DNA of 64,000 nucleotides. It comes from Verrucomicrobiota bacterium. GTDB lineage: Bacteria > Verrucomicrobiota > Verrucomicrobiia > Limisphaerales > JACRJZ01. The translations under genes and the position numbers were made by a program. The notes under the pieces are model-generated. The model saw only the letters and a list, made by a program, of their open reading frames with translations, ran no database searches and was not told the origin of the DNA. Below, one piece after another: positions 32,597 to 40,679 of the stretch. Location of the stretch: NCBI GenBank assembly GCA_016219875.1, contig JACRJZ010000140.1, positions 1-64,000 of the forward strand, in the 5' to 3' direction. How positions within the stretch are numbered: position 1 is the stretch's first letter; every line of letters begins with the position of its first letter.

Positions 32597-33973
32597 ATGA
32601 ACCGACCGATGAAAGCCGCCCTCAGCCTCCTCGCCATCCTTGCTACGCCTTACACCTTCCACGCCGCCGCCGCCAACCCCAGCACCAACTTCATCGCTTC
32701 GCCGGCCGCCTTGCAGGCGCGGATGGAGACCGAACTCCACGTCACCAAGCCCGACTTCGTGGTCTTCGTGCCCACCGTCACCGACACGAGCGGGAATGAC
32801 ACGGGCAACGAGCATTTCCTCGTCTTCGACGGCCCGGACGGCTCGCTCATGGCCGTGTGGACGCAAAGCTCTGCCGAGTCGCAGCCTGACCAGCACATCG
32901 CGTTTTCGCGCAGTTCGGACGAGGGCAAGACGTGGTCCAAGGCTCGCATCATCGCCGGCCCCAAGAAACCCGGCGATGGCCACATGGCGAGTTGGGGCTA
33001 TCCGCTCGTGAGCAAATCCGGTCGCCTCTATGTCCTCTACAGCCAGCACATCGGCCGGGTGGACAACTTCCCCCATCACACCGGCTGGCTGCACGGCATC
33101 GCCAGCGATGACAACGGCCAGACTTGGTCCAAGCCGCAGAACATCCCCGTCGCGCGCAGCATCCATGACAACCCCGATCCCACCATACCGCCCAACATGC
33201 TTTGCTGGCAGAAGCCGCTTCGTCTCGGCAAGGACGGCAAATACTTCGCCGGCTTCACGCGCTGGACCAGCTTCGCCGTGCGGAAGAATCCGACCAAGTC
33301 GTGGATCTCCGCCGACTCGCGCGTCGAGTTCATGCGCTTCGAGAACGTGGACGACAACCCCGCCGTCGCCGATCTCAAGATCAGTTGGTTCGCCTCGAAC
33401 GAGAAAGCCCTCTCCGTCCCGTTCCCCGGCCACCCTGAAGTCAGCGCCTGCCAGGAACCGACCGTCGTGAAGCTGCCCGACGGACGTCTCTTCTGCGTCA
33501 TGCGCACCGCGTCGGGCAGTCCGTTCTGGAGCGTGAGCGCCGACACGGGCGAGACGTGGACCGCGCCGCGCCGCCTCCTCCGCAAGGACGGCGGTGAGCC
33601 GCTCCTGCATCCGCTCTCGCCCTGCCCGATGTATGACGTGGGCGGCAACACGGCGGGCAGCGGACGCTACGCGCTCTTCATCCACAACCACGACGGCCAC
33701 TACCAAGGCTACGGCCCCACGGACACCGGCCTCCATCGTCGTCCGATTTACCTCGTCGCGGGCCGCTTTCAATTCGGCGCGGACCAACCGGTCTGGTTCG
33801 ACGAGCCGAAGTTCTTCATGGACCACAAAGGCGTGAGCCTCGGCAAACCCGGCACCAACGGTCGCCTTGACCTCGCCCTTTACTCCAGCTTCACCGTGCG
33901 CCAAGGCCGGGCAGTGCTTTGGTATCCGGAGCGGAAATTCTTCCTCCTCGGCCGGAAGATTGGGAACGAGTGA
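32597..33973 (+). CDS. Secreted sialidase-superfamily (BNR/Asp-box) protein
   Basis: The 458-residue protein starts MNRPMKAALSLLAILATPY, a signal peptide ending near AAA. Three Asp-box motifs mark a six-bladed beta-propeller of the sialidase superfamily: SSDEGKTWS, SDDNGQTWS and SADTGETWT. GQEPTVVKLPDGRLF-like text (ACQEPTVVKLPDGRLFCVMR) carries the Arg/Glu pattern common near the active site. Related proteins of this phylum are often called exo-alpha-sialidases, but the true substrate is uncertain and hydrolysis of other sugars is possible. ATG 32597 was chosen for the signal peptide; upstream in-frame starts lie in palindromic DNA. Confidence 0.87.
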   Translation: MNRPMKAALSLLAILATPYTFHAAAANPSTNFIASPAALQARMETELHVTKPDFVVFVPTVTDTSGNDTGNEHFLVFDGPDGSLMAVWTQSSAESQPDQHIAFSRSSDEGKTWSKARIIAGPKKPGDGHMASWGYPLVSKSGRLYVLYSQHIGRVDNFPHHTGWLHGIASDDNGQTWSKPQNIPVARSIHDNPDPTIPPNMLCWQKPLRLGKDGKYFAGFTRWTSFAVRKNPTKSWISADSRVEFMRFENVDDNPAVADLKISWFASNEKALSVPFPGHPEVSACQEPTVVKLPDGRLFCVMRTASGSPFWSVSADTGETWTAPRRLLRKDGGEPLLHPLSPCPMYDVGGNTAGSGRYALFIHNHDGHYQGYGPTDTGLHRRPIYLVAGRFQFGADQPVWFDEPKFFMDHKGVSLGKPGTNGRLDLALYSSFTVRQGRAVLWYPERKFFLLGRKIGNE

Positions 33974-34045
33974 TTTGGCAGAAAGACCGTTTCGTCCGAA
34001 GGCGAACGTTTGGCCGGGCCATAATGAGACGAACCGCAGAAGCGC

Positions 34046-34110
34046 GTAACAGCCGACGTGAGGAGGCTCCATTTTCATTGAAGTCAGAGCCTCCTCACGT
34101 CGGCTGCTAC
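34046..34110. repeat. Family A core without typical ends
   Basis: CAGCCGACGTGAGGAGGCTC and its complement (ending GTCGGCTGCTAC) flank a 17-bp loop. The AGCCTCTTTC and GATTTC ends of the full 100-bp element are missing, so this is a decayed copy. It lies in the 200-bp gap between two converging genes and might serve as a terminator for both. Confidence 0.75.
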
Positions 34111-34173
34111 AGTTTCGCAGGAAGCTCATTGGTCTGCGCATGGAACTGGCGCTCGCTGGCACCATCGTCGGAC

Positions 34174-35721
34174 TCAGTTCTTGCGCGAACCAAGGTTTCG
34201 TGAGGTCCCCTCCGGCGGACAGTGCCGCGGCCATTCCGCCTTGAAGTCGCCCAGCCAGGGCCAGCGCAGTCGCTTGTTGAGGTCCACTTCGGCCACGGCC
34301 ACGGTGCCGAACTGGGTCGCCTGCGCGAGGAGAGTCCCCTCGTGATCGAAGATGCCGGAGGGCATCCAGTTCATGGCCGGCTCGGAATAGGTGCTGCTTA
34401 CCACATAGACGTGGTTCTCGAGGGCGCGGGCCGCGGCCAGCTTCGGGTTGCAGCCCCAGACCGGGAAAGCGATCACCTCGGCCCCGTTCAACGCCAGATG
34501 CCGCGCGACCTCGGGGAAGAACCCATCGAAGCAGATCATCATCCCCACCTTGCCGAAGCCCGTTTGAAACACCGGATAGTCCGAGCCGGGCTGGAGGCCC
34601 CGGTCCCATTCGCTGCCCGGCAGGCATATCTTGCGATACTTGCCGATCATGCGGCCGTCCGGGCCGACGAGCGCGGCGGTGTTGTAGAGCAGATGTTTTT
34701 CCCGCTCCACCACCGGCACGACGACGTGGAGATGGTGCGTCTTCGCCAGCGCGCCGAAAAACTCGGTGGACGGCCCCGGCACCGGCTCGCCGGCTTCTTC
34801 GAGCGACAGGTGGGTGCCAGCGCGAGTGATGGTCTCGCCCAACACCACCAAGTCGGCGCGTTGCCGGGCAGCTTCCTCGATGAGGGGAACAAACAGTTTT
34901 CGGTTTCCCTCCGCCGTCTGGCCGCCGCGCGGAAAGAAATGCACCGTCGCCAACCGCACCAGTCGCGGCGGCAGCGCGGGCACTTCGACGAACGACACCT
35001 GGCCCCACTCGACCTTTCCGCCCGGCGGCGCCCAGCGCAGATAAAGATCAACCACCGCGTTCACCGCGTTGGAAGGCGCGCGGTAAGTGTCCGCCACCTC
35101 GTCCCAGCCGCGCGCGTCGGCGGCATGGTCCATCGGGAATTCCGGTTCGCACGGCGGCCGCTTGCCCGGCAACAGCGTGGCCGATTCCGCCTCGTCCCGC
35201 AGCGCCGCCTGGCCCTTCGCGTCCAGCCAGAGGATTCGCACCAGCGCGCTCTGACGCGGGGCCGAAACCTTGTCGCAGCGGCGCACGGCGCTGAAGCGAT
35301 AGGAGTGTCCGCCCAGCACGGCGAAGCGCTTCGTCCACCGCCCGGCCAGCCCTTCCCGCTGGTCGGCGCGAATGACGAAGCTGCCTTTGCGGTTCGGCCC
35401 TCCGTGCGGTTCGTAGGAGAACAGCGGACGGATCTCGTCCCGTGGCGCGACGGCCTGCCAGCCCTCGGGCGCTGCCGTTGGGGCGGCGAAAACTGAGGGC
35501 AGGAAAAACAATGCGGCAAGCAAGACCACGCATCCACAAATCCGAAGTGCGAAATCCGAAATCCGAAACAAATCCGAATGACCGAAAAAGCAATGGTCAA
35601 AACCACAACACGTTTGCCCGGTGGCGCGGGTCTTGGATTTATCCCATTTGAATATTCGGACTTGTTTCGGATTTCGAGCCAGAGGCGACTCGGAGGACGC
35701 GGAGCTGGAGGTCGTTTTCAT
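34174..35721 (-). CDS. Exported carbon-nitrogen hydrolase (nitrilase superfamily)
   Basis: The hydrolase domain, about residues 255-500, has the full Glu-Lys-Cys triad of the superfamily: Glu in VVLGETITRAG, Lys in KYRKICLPGSEWD, Cys in MMICFDGFFPE. It should cleave amide or nitrile C-N bonds; substrate unknown. A beta-rich domain of about 170 residues precedes it, after a hydrophobic export segment (GCVVLLAALFFLPSVFA). The start is uncertain: ATG 35721 gives 515 residues, but codons 30-60 are encoded by low-complexity TTTCGGAT-type DNA. GTG 35529, just before the hydrophobic core, is an alternative. It is followed (in its own direction) by a family A repeat core. Confidence 0.85.
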   Translation of the reverse strand: MKTTSSSASSESPLARNPKQVRIFKWDKSKTRATGQTCCGFDHCFFGHSDLFRISDFALRICGCVVLLAALFFLPSVFAAPTAAPEGWQAVAPRDEIRPLFSYEPHGGPNRKGSFVIRADQREGLAGRWTKRFAVLGGHSYRFSAVRRCDKVSAPRQSALVRILWLDAKGQAALRDEAESATLLPGKRPPCEPEFPMDHAADARGWDEVADTYRAPSNAVNAVVDLYLRWAPPGGKVEWGQVSFVEVPALPPRLVRLATVHFFPRGGQTAEGNRKLFVPLIEEAARQRADLVVLGETITRAGTHLSLEEAGEPVPGPSTEFFGALAKTHHLHVVVPVVEREKHLLYNTAALVGPDGRMIGKYRKICLPGSEWDRGLQPGSDYPVFQTGFGKVGMMICFDGFFPEVARHLALNGAEVIAFPVWGCNPKLAAARALENHVYVVSSTYSEPAMNWMPSGIFDHEGTLLAQATQFGTVAVAEVDLNKRLRWPWLGDFKAEWPRHCPPEGTSRNLGSRKN

Positions 35722-35772
35722 GGTGGGAAAATAACTGGGCTGGTATCGGTTTTGCAGCAGGAAAAGTGGCGC

Positions 35773-38520
35773 CTACCACTCCACCGCCACGGCTTCGTAT
35801 TCCTCGAGTGTCCCGACATCGACCTGCAACGTCCGGCCCTTGACTTGACCGCGGAGGGCGCGGTCCTCCCAGAGACGGCGCACCTTCGGCTCGCGGGCCT
35901 CGTCGGGCAGAGCGACTCGCAGCAACACCTTCTGGAGTGGAGTCACCGTGTCCGAGCGAAGCTGGCTGTCCCGTTGGTGATTGACGAGGTGAACCACCAA
36001 CCGCCCTGGCTGGCGAAAGAGACTCACTCCCACTGGCCCGTCGGCTTTGACCTCCACAGGCAATCCATCGGGCGCGACCCAGCACACAGCGTTCGCCAAC
36101 AGCCGCTCCACCGCCGGCGTGAGGCTGTAGCACTGCATCGAATCGAATCGGCCCGGAAGATAGACGACGCGGCCTTTCCCGTAGCGATGCGTCAGCACCG
36201 CGGCCTCGCCGCTGGCAAACGTTCCCGCAATTCCCGCCCCGGCCAGAGTCACGGAAACCAGCGGTTCGTCGTGCGCCAGCGGCGTGTTCGTGGGCAGACC
36301 CGAAGCCAGCGGATGATTCGGCAGCAACGTCGCCGTGCGCGCCGCCGCCGGGAGCGTGTTCTGGTAATGCACGCCCAGCACATCGGCCAGCGCGAAGTCC
36401 GCGCGTCGTTGCCCCTTCTCGTCCAGCAGCGAGGTTTCGTGCGTCGCGACCAGCCCTCCGCCGTCGCGCACGAACCGCCGCACCGCCTCCACCTGCGCTT
36501 CGCTCATCAGCGCCACGTTCGCCAGCGCCACCACCTTGAAGCCCGCCAGCCCTTCCTCGAAGTGCGGCCGATGCAACGTCACCACCGGCAGCCCCGAGCG
36601 CATCAGCGCCGAGTAGGCGCCCACGTAAGGCGCGAGGAACCGGTCGCGCGGCGCATAGCTCAGTCCCGGCGCGGGGCGGGCGCGCCGTTGCGTGTCGGAC
36701 TCGTGCAGGTCGCGCGGCAGCGCCAGGAATTTCACTGGCGCGGCCGTCTCGAAGTCGAGGCCGTCCGCGCACCGGCGCATGAAGTCGAACACCGGCTTCA
36801 TGCCGGCCGCGCTCCAGAAGTTCGGATAGGCCCCGTTGGCCAGCCCTTGCAGCGCGTGCGCGCGGGCCTCCGCCGCGGTGAAGTGCCGGTGCGGATAAAT
36901 GTTGAACAGCACCGGCACGCGATAGACCGCCGAATACCCCGCCAGTTCTCCGCTGCGCCATGCGGTGTGGACCCACGGGCGCGGCGAATACACTTCCGTC
37001 AACGTGCCGTCGTAGTCCGCGTCGCTGCCGGGCTTGGGATGCGAATGGAACAGCGTCACCGCGTCGGGCTTCGCTTGCTTCACCGTGCGGCTGACTTCGT
37101 GCGTCATCTCGACCAGTGTGCGGTGCATCATTTCCGTCCAGCGCCGCGCGTCGGCATCGTTCTCCACGTCGCCGACCGGTTGCGGGTCCCGGCCGAACTC
37201 CGACCAGACCGCCCAGCCCGCACCGATCCGGCTGAGCTTAGGCACGGGCATTTCCGTGCCAAACAACTCCCGCCACTTCGCGCGGCAGTGCTCGCAGAAA
37301 CAGACATGCGGCGTCAGCCCATCGACGTAAAGCCCCGCCGGCCGGTAGCGCGTGAACATCTCTGTGAGAACCTCCTGCAAAAACCGCCGGTAACGCGGAT
37401 GATTGATGCACGCATAAAGCGCCTCCGGCCGCCAGGCCGCCCCGTAGGCCGGTCGCTTCGACGCCTGCCCCGCGGCGTCGCGGATGACGCATTCGTCCGC
37501 CAGCGGATGGCCGAGGCAGAGCGCGTTTGGGTTCATATAGACGGCCACCTTCACGCCGGTGCGCGTCCCCTCGTCCAACGCTTCGTGCAAATAATCCAAC
37601 TCGCCCAGCCCCGGTGCATGGGGCGCGACGCGACTTTGAAAAAATGCCTCCCCGCCCCAAAGACAACTCAGCCGCAGCGTCTCGCCGCCGTTCGCCGCCA
37701 CCTCGCGCACCAGCGCCGCAATGTCGCCGGGCTGCCGGTGACGCAACTCATCGCGCCACGAATCCTTCGTGAACCACCGCGGGCAGCGCATCCAGTCCGG
37801 CACGCGCTGGCGGTGCTCCGGCGGCTGCCAATCGGCTGCCAGCGGCGCGAGGCGGGCCGGCTCCACGCGCGGAACTGGCGGTGGCGTCATCGTCAGGTGC
37901 AACGCGCTTTGTGCGCCGGCGTCCGTCGGGACGAACTTGGGATCGTCGCTCAGGCAAAACAGATTCAACCGTGGCGTCTGCGTCAACTCGGCCTGCTGCC
38001 AGCGCAACGGGCCGAACGTCGAGGCCGCCGCGTGCTGCGGTTGGACGCGAAACGTCCACGCGCCGGCCGGCAGTTGCACCTGGCCGCTGTTCACCCAATG
38101 CCAGCGCCGCGGCTCCACACCGCCGGTGAAGACCACTCTGGCTGCGCCGTCCCCCGCGTTGGTGTCGGCGACGCGCAACGCCTCTTCCGCCCCGGCCGGA
38201 AAACGCACTCGGCCCCACAACCAGTACGCGCCGGCTTTCGGCACCGTGACGGAGAACTCCACCCAACAATTGGTCGCGGGCTTGTCTGCTGTGGCCGTGA
38301 CCATCGGCACGAGAAAATCTCCCAGCGCCTCGGCCTCCATCAGCCCGACGCGCGACGCCGGCGTCATCAGCGGCGACCACGCCCGCGCGTCCTGCATCGA
38401 AATCCAGACGGGCGCAGCGGCAGTCCCCACCGCGGACGCTTCGGGAGCGGGGAGCGGGACCGCGCGCGCCAAGGAGAGAACCAAGGCGGCGGACAGAAGA
38501 ACGGCGGAGAACGGCTTCAT
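35773..38520 (-). CDS. Secreted GHL6-type glycosyl hydrolase-like protein with GATase-like domain
   Basis: The 915-residue protein starts at ATG 38520 with a signal peptide (MKPFSAVLLSAALVLSLARA). After a beta domain (PKAGAYWLWGRVRFPAGAE), residues about 300-620 are a TIM-barrel hydrolase-like region: GVKVAVYMNPNAL, RPAGLYVDGLTPHVCFCEHC and TLFHSHPKPGSD. The latter resembles the hypothetical glycosyl hydrolase 6 group. Residues about 680-860 are a beta-galactosidase-trimerisation (GATase-like) domain (VRRFVRDGGGLVATHETSLL; HRYGKGRVVYLPGRF). The Cys cluster VCFCEHC could bind metal. Catalytic residues cannot be fixed by eye. It is probably an exported glycosidase; the start at 38619 was rejected because it precedes the signal peptide by 33 residues. 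Confidence 0.78.
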   Translation of the reverse strand: MKPFSAVLLSAALVLSLARAVPLPAPEASAVGTAAAPVWISMQDARAWSPLMTPASRVGLMEAEALGDFLVPMVTATADKPATNCWVEFSVTVPKAGAYWLWGRVRFPAGAEEALRVADTNAGDGAARVVFTGGVEPRRWHWVNSGQVQLPAGAWTFRVQPQHAAASTFGPLRWQQAELTQTPRLNLFCLSDDPKFVPTDAGAQSALHLTMTPPPVPRVEPARLAPLAADWQPPEHRQRVPDWMRCPRWFTKDSWRDELRHRQPGDIAALVREVAANGGETLRLSCLWGGEAFFQSRVAPHAPGLGELDYLHEALDEGTRTGVKVAVYMNPNALCLGHPLADECVIRDAAGQASKRPAYGAAWRPEALYACINHPRYRRFLQEVLTEMFTRYRPAGLYVDGLTPHVCFCEHCRAKWRELFGTEMPVPKLSRIGAGWAVWSEFGRDPQPVGDVENDADARRWTEMMHRTLVEMTHEVSRTVKQAKPDAVTLFHSHPKPGSDADYDGTLTEVYSPRPWVHTAWRSGELAGYSAVYRVPVLFNIYPHRHFTAAEARAHALQGLANGAYPNFWSAAGMKPVFDFMRRCADGLDFETAAPVKFLALPRDLHESDTQRRARPAPGLSYAPRDRFLAPYVGAYSALMRSGLPVVTLHRPHFEEGLAGFKVVALANVALMSEAQVEAVRRFVRDGGGLVATHETSLLDEKGQRRADFALADVLGVHYQNTLPAAARTATLLPNHPLASGLPTNTPLAHDEPLVSVTLAGAGIAGTFASGEAAVLTHRYGKGRVVYLPGRFDSMQCYSLTPAVERLLANAVCWVAPDGLPVEVKADGPVGVSLFRQPGRLVVHLVNHQRDSQLRSDTVTPLQKVLLRVALPDEAREPKVRRLWEDRALRGQVKGRTLQVDVGTLEEYEAVAVEW

Positions 38521-38672
38521 GGAATAAAGTCGCCGTGCGGCGGTGTTCAAAGACTTCAAGCACGTTCGGCTCGACCGCGCGCGAGGATAGGCTTCCCCGT
38601 CGGAGGGGCAAGCGTGCATTGGAGTAGCCTCCCATTCCTGAGGGCTGCATCAAACTCGGTTCGGGAGCACTC

Positions 38673-38720
38673 GTACCGCAGACTTCCCAGTCTGCCGTAG
38701 CGCCGGTTTTCCAACCGGCA
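38673..38720. repeat. Short palindromic repeat, family D relative
   Basis: Two hairpins, CAGACTTCCCAGTCTG and GCCGGTTTTCCAACCGGC, follow GTACCGCA and GTAGCG. This is the same building plan as half of the four-hairpin unit at 12973-13078. It lies in the 622-bp spacer 38521-39142, which otherwise holds only the family A element at 38961-39060. Confidence 0.65.
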
Positions 38721-38960
38721 GACGTTGGAATCGGCCAGCGGGCCGGGAGTGCCAGCGCCCTGGATCAACCAGGAGTTGCGCGTCGGCGCCTAGCATCAGC
38801 CACGAGGGACCAGCAACTCTGGCGGAACTTGACCCTTCTTGAAAACCGAGCTTGCCACCCGCCGAGAGCAGGCCGAATATCGCCGCCTATGAACTCGCCG
38901 CAAAAGCAACCCTCCATGCTGGAGGAGCGTCGAGAAACCCAATTCCTATTGCTTCAGTTG

Positions 38961-39060
38961 AGCCTCTTTCAAAACCGTAGCAGCCGACGTGAGGAGGCTC
39001 TGTTTCCCTTGAAGTTTGAGCCTCCTCACTTCGGCTGCTACCGAGTTTTGAAATCGCTTC
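38961..39060. mobile_element. 100-bp MITE-like element, family A, copy 2, with perfect 5-bp target duplication
   Basis: The left end is AGCCTCTTTCAAAAC and the right end GTTTTGAAATCGCTTC, the same length (100 bp) as copy 1. The 5 bp on each side are identical (AGTTG at 38956-38960 and 39061-39065), as expected after transposition. The inner arms pair except for one position (CACTTCGG against CACGTCGG). There is no coding capacity. It lies 82 bp before the gene at 39143. Confidence 0.9.
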
Positions 39061-39142
39061 AGTTGCTGACCCAGTCGCCCGCTCCGCCAGGAGATGCCGG
39101 TGGATTCCAGCACAACATCCGTCCACACTTAGAGGAGGTTTC

Positions 39143-40636
39143 ATGCGTTTTGCAGCCGCTCTGATTATCACAACGGGAAGTCTGTTTCTCTGGTTCAATG
39201 CCTGCCAGCCAGTTGCCCTTCACGTCTGGGGTGTGGAAACCCAGGCGCAGGTCTATTCGGCCTCGGCGATCTCGGCCCGCCGCAGTACCGCCTTTGCCCA
39301 ATACGAGTTTACGACCACGGACAAGACCCTCGCGCATGGCTCCTACCTCGGCACGCGGAACGCGCCCGGCCACAGCGTCCGCATTCTTTACCTGCCGTTC
39401 AACCCGGCGGTGAATGGGCCAGCCGGTTTCGGCTATGGCGCGACACAAGTCGGTTTCTTGGGTCTCCTTGGCTGGTTGCTATCGCTCTGGGCGGTGCGCG
39501 TGGCGCTACCCAAGTCGGCCCGCTCGAACGCACGCCGAAAGAAGACTGTGGCCGCACCGGCGGCGAGTGGCGGCGCGTCGCCGGAAACGGGCGCAGACGA
39601 CGCGACGGCGAGCGGCGGCCAGCGGCGACCCGCATTCGGGTTGTCCCTCCTGCTGTCCGGATGCATCGTCGCGGCGGTTCTGGCGTATCTCCGGCTGGCC
39701 GGCGGCAATGCAGTCGCCGAGTCTGGCGCGACGGCGGCCCCCGCGGGCTTGACCGGCGCCGTCAGCCGCGGCTCCACCGCGGCCAACGCCGCCAATGGTA
39801 ACCTCTTTGGCTTCGACGGCGAGTGGCTCTATTTCGGGCGCTGGCCCAACCGGCAGGATCCCGCGGCTCCAGTGGCCGGCCTGTACCGCTGCAAACTTCC
39901 GGATGGCTCAGCGCCCTCACTGGTCGGCCCGCCCGGCGCGACGGCGAAGATCTTTCAAGGCATCAGCGTGCAAGGCGGCTGGGTCTATTACGTGGCCATG
40001 GAAGGCCTCTGCCGTATCCGCACCGACGGAACGGGACATCGCACGCTCATCGAGCAGCCCATCAACGCGGCCTGCGTCGTCGGGGACTGGATTTACTACC
40101 AGCGCACGCACGATCGCAACCGGCTTTGGCGCATGAAACTGGACGGTGGCGCGCAGACGCGATTGACCGAGGAGGAAGCCGGCTGCTTCTCCGTCGCGGA
40201 CGACGGTTTCGTTTACTACGCCAACAAGACTGATGGCGAGGCGATCTACCGGATGCGATGGGACGGCGCGGGGCGGACCAAGTTGACCGACCGGACCACG
40301 CGCGTGCTGTTGGCCGAGGCCGGCGCGCTCTGGTTCGTGGACGCCAAGACTGAGCAGCTTTGCCGGCTCTCGCTCGCCGACCAATCTTGCCAGACGATCG
40401 TGGCGACGCCGGTTTCGAGTATGAGCGTCGTGGACGGTCGTGTGTATTTCACGAACGAGGAGCAGGTCAAACGCTGCAACCTCGACGGCAGCGAGCCGGC
40501 GTCTGTCTGCCCGGCGAAGGACCTGCTGAAGTTCTGCGTGCATGGGGGCCGTATTTACTTCGGAAGCTGGGACGGCACCGGCCCGATCCGCAGCGTGGGG
40601 CTCGACGGCGCGTTGCCCCATTCCATCGCCCGCTAA
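39143..40636 (+). CDS. Membrane protein with DUF3592-like region and DUF5050-like beta-propeller
   Basis: The 497-residue protein has a good ribosome-binding site (AGGAGG 5 bp before the ATG). Residues 1-25 and about 100-120 are membrane segments around a DUF3592-like stretch (VRILYLPFNPAVNGP). A third helix lies near 165-190 (GLSLLLSGCIVAAVLAYLRL), after a low-complexity linker. Residues 215-497 are repeated strands of the DUF5050 type (GGWVYYVAMEGLCRIRTDG, GDWIYYQRTHDRNRLWRMK, DGFVYYANKTDGEAIYRMR), a beta-propeller probably outside the membrane. Function unknown; ligand or protein binding is likely. The gene for the giant Sel1 protein follows 43 bp downstream and may be co-transcribed. Confidence 0.8.
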   Translation: MRFAAALIITTGSLFLWFNACQPVALHVWGVETQAQVYSASAISARRSTAFAQYEFTTTDKTLAHGSYLGTRNAPGHSVRILYLPFNPAVNGPAGFGYGATQVGFLGLLGWLLSLWAVRVALPKSARSNARRKKTVAAPAASGGASPETGADDATASGGQRRPAFGLSLLLSGCIVAAVLAYLRLAGGNAVAESGATAAPAGLTGAVSRGSTAANAANGNLFGFDGEWLYFGRWPNRQDPAAPVAGLYRCKLPDGSAPSLVGPPGATAKIFQGISVQGGWVYYVAMEGLCRIRTDGTGHRTLIEQPINAACVVGDWIYYQRTHDRNRLWRMKLDGGAQTRLTEEEAGCFSVADDGFVYYANKTDGEAIYRMRWDGAGRTKLTDRTTRVLLAEAGALWFVDAKTEQLCRLSLADQSCQTIVATPVSSMSVVDGRVYFTNEEQVKRCNLDGSEPASVCPAKDLLKFCVHGGRIYFGSWDGTGPIRSVGLDGALPHSIAR

Positions 40637-40679
40637 CCACCGATCCGACTTCCGAAATCCATCTCCTCGAAAGAATATC

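Noticed and set aside
35578..38700. Open plus-strand frame of about 1,040 codons opposite the GHL6-like gene
   Set aside because: Composition is typical of a high-GC shadow frame; the opposite strand has a signal peptide and domain structure.
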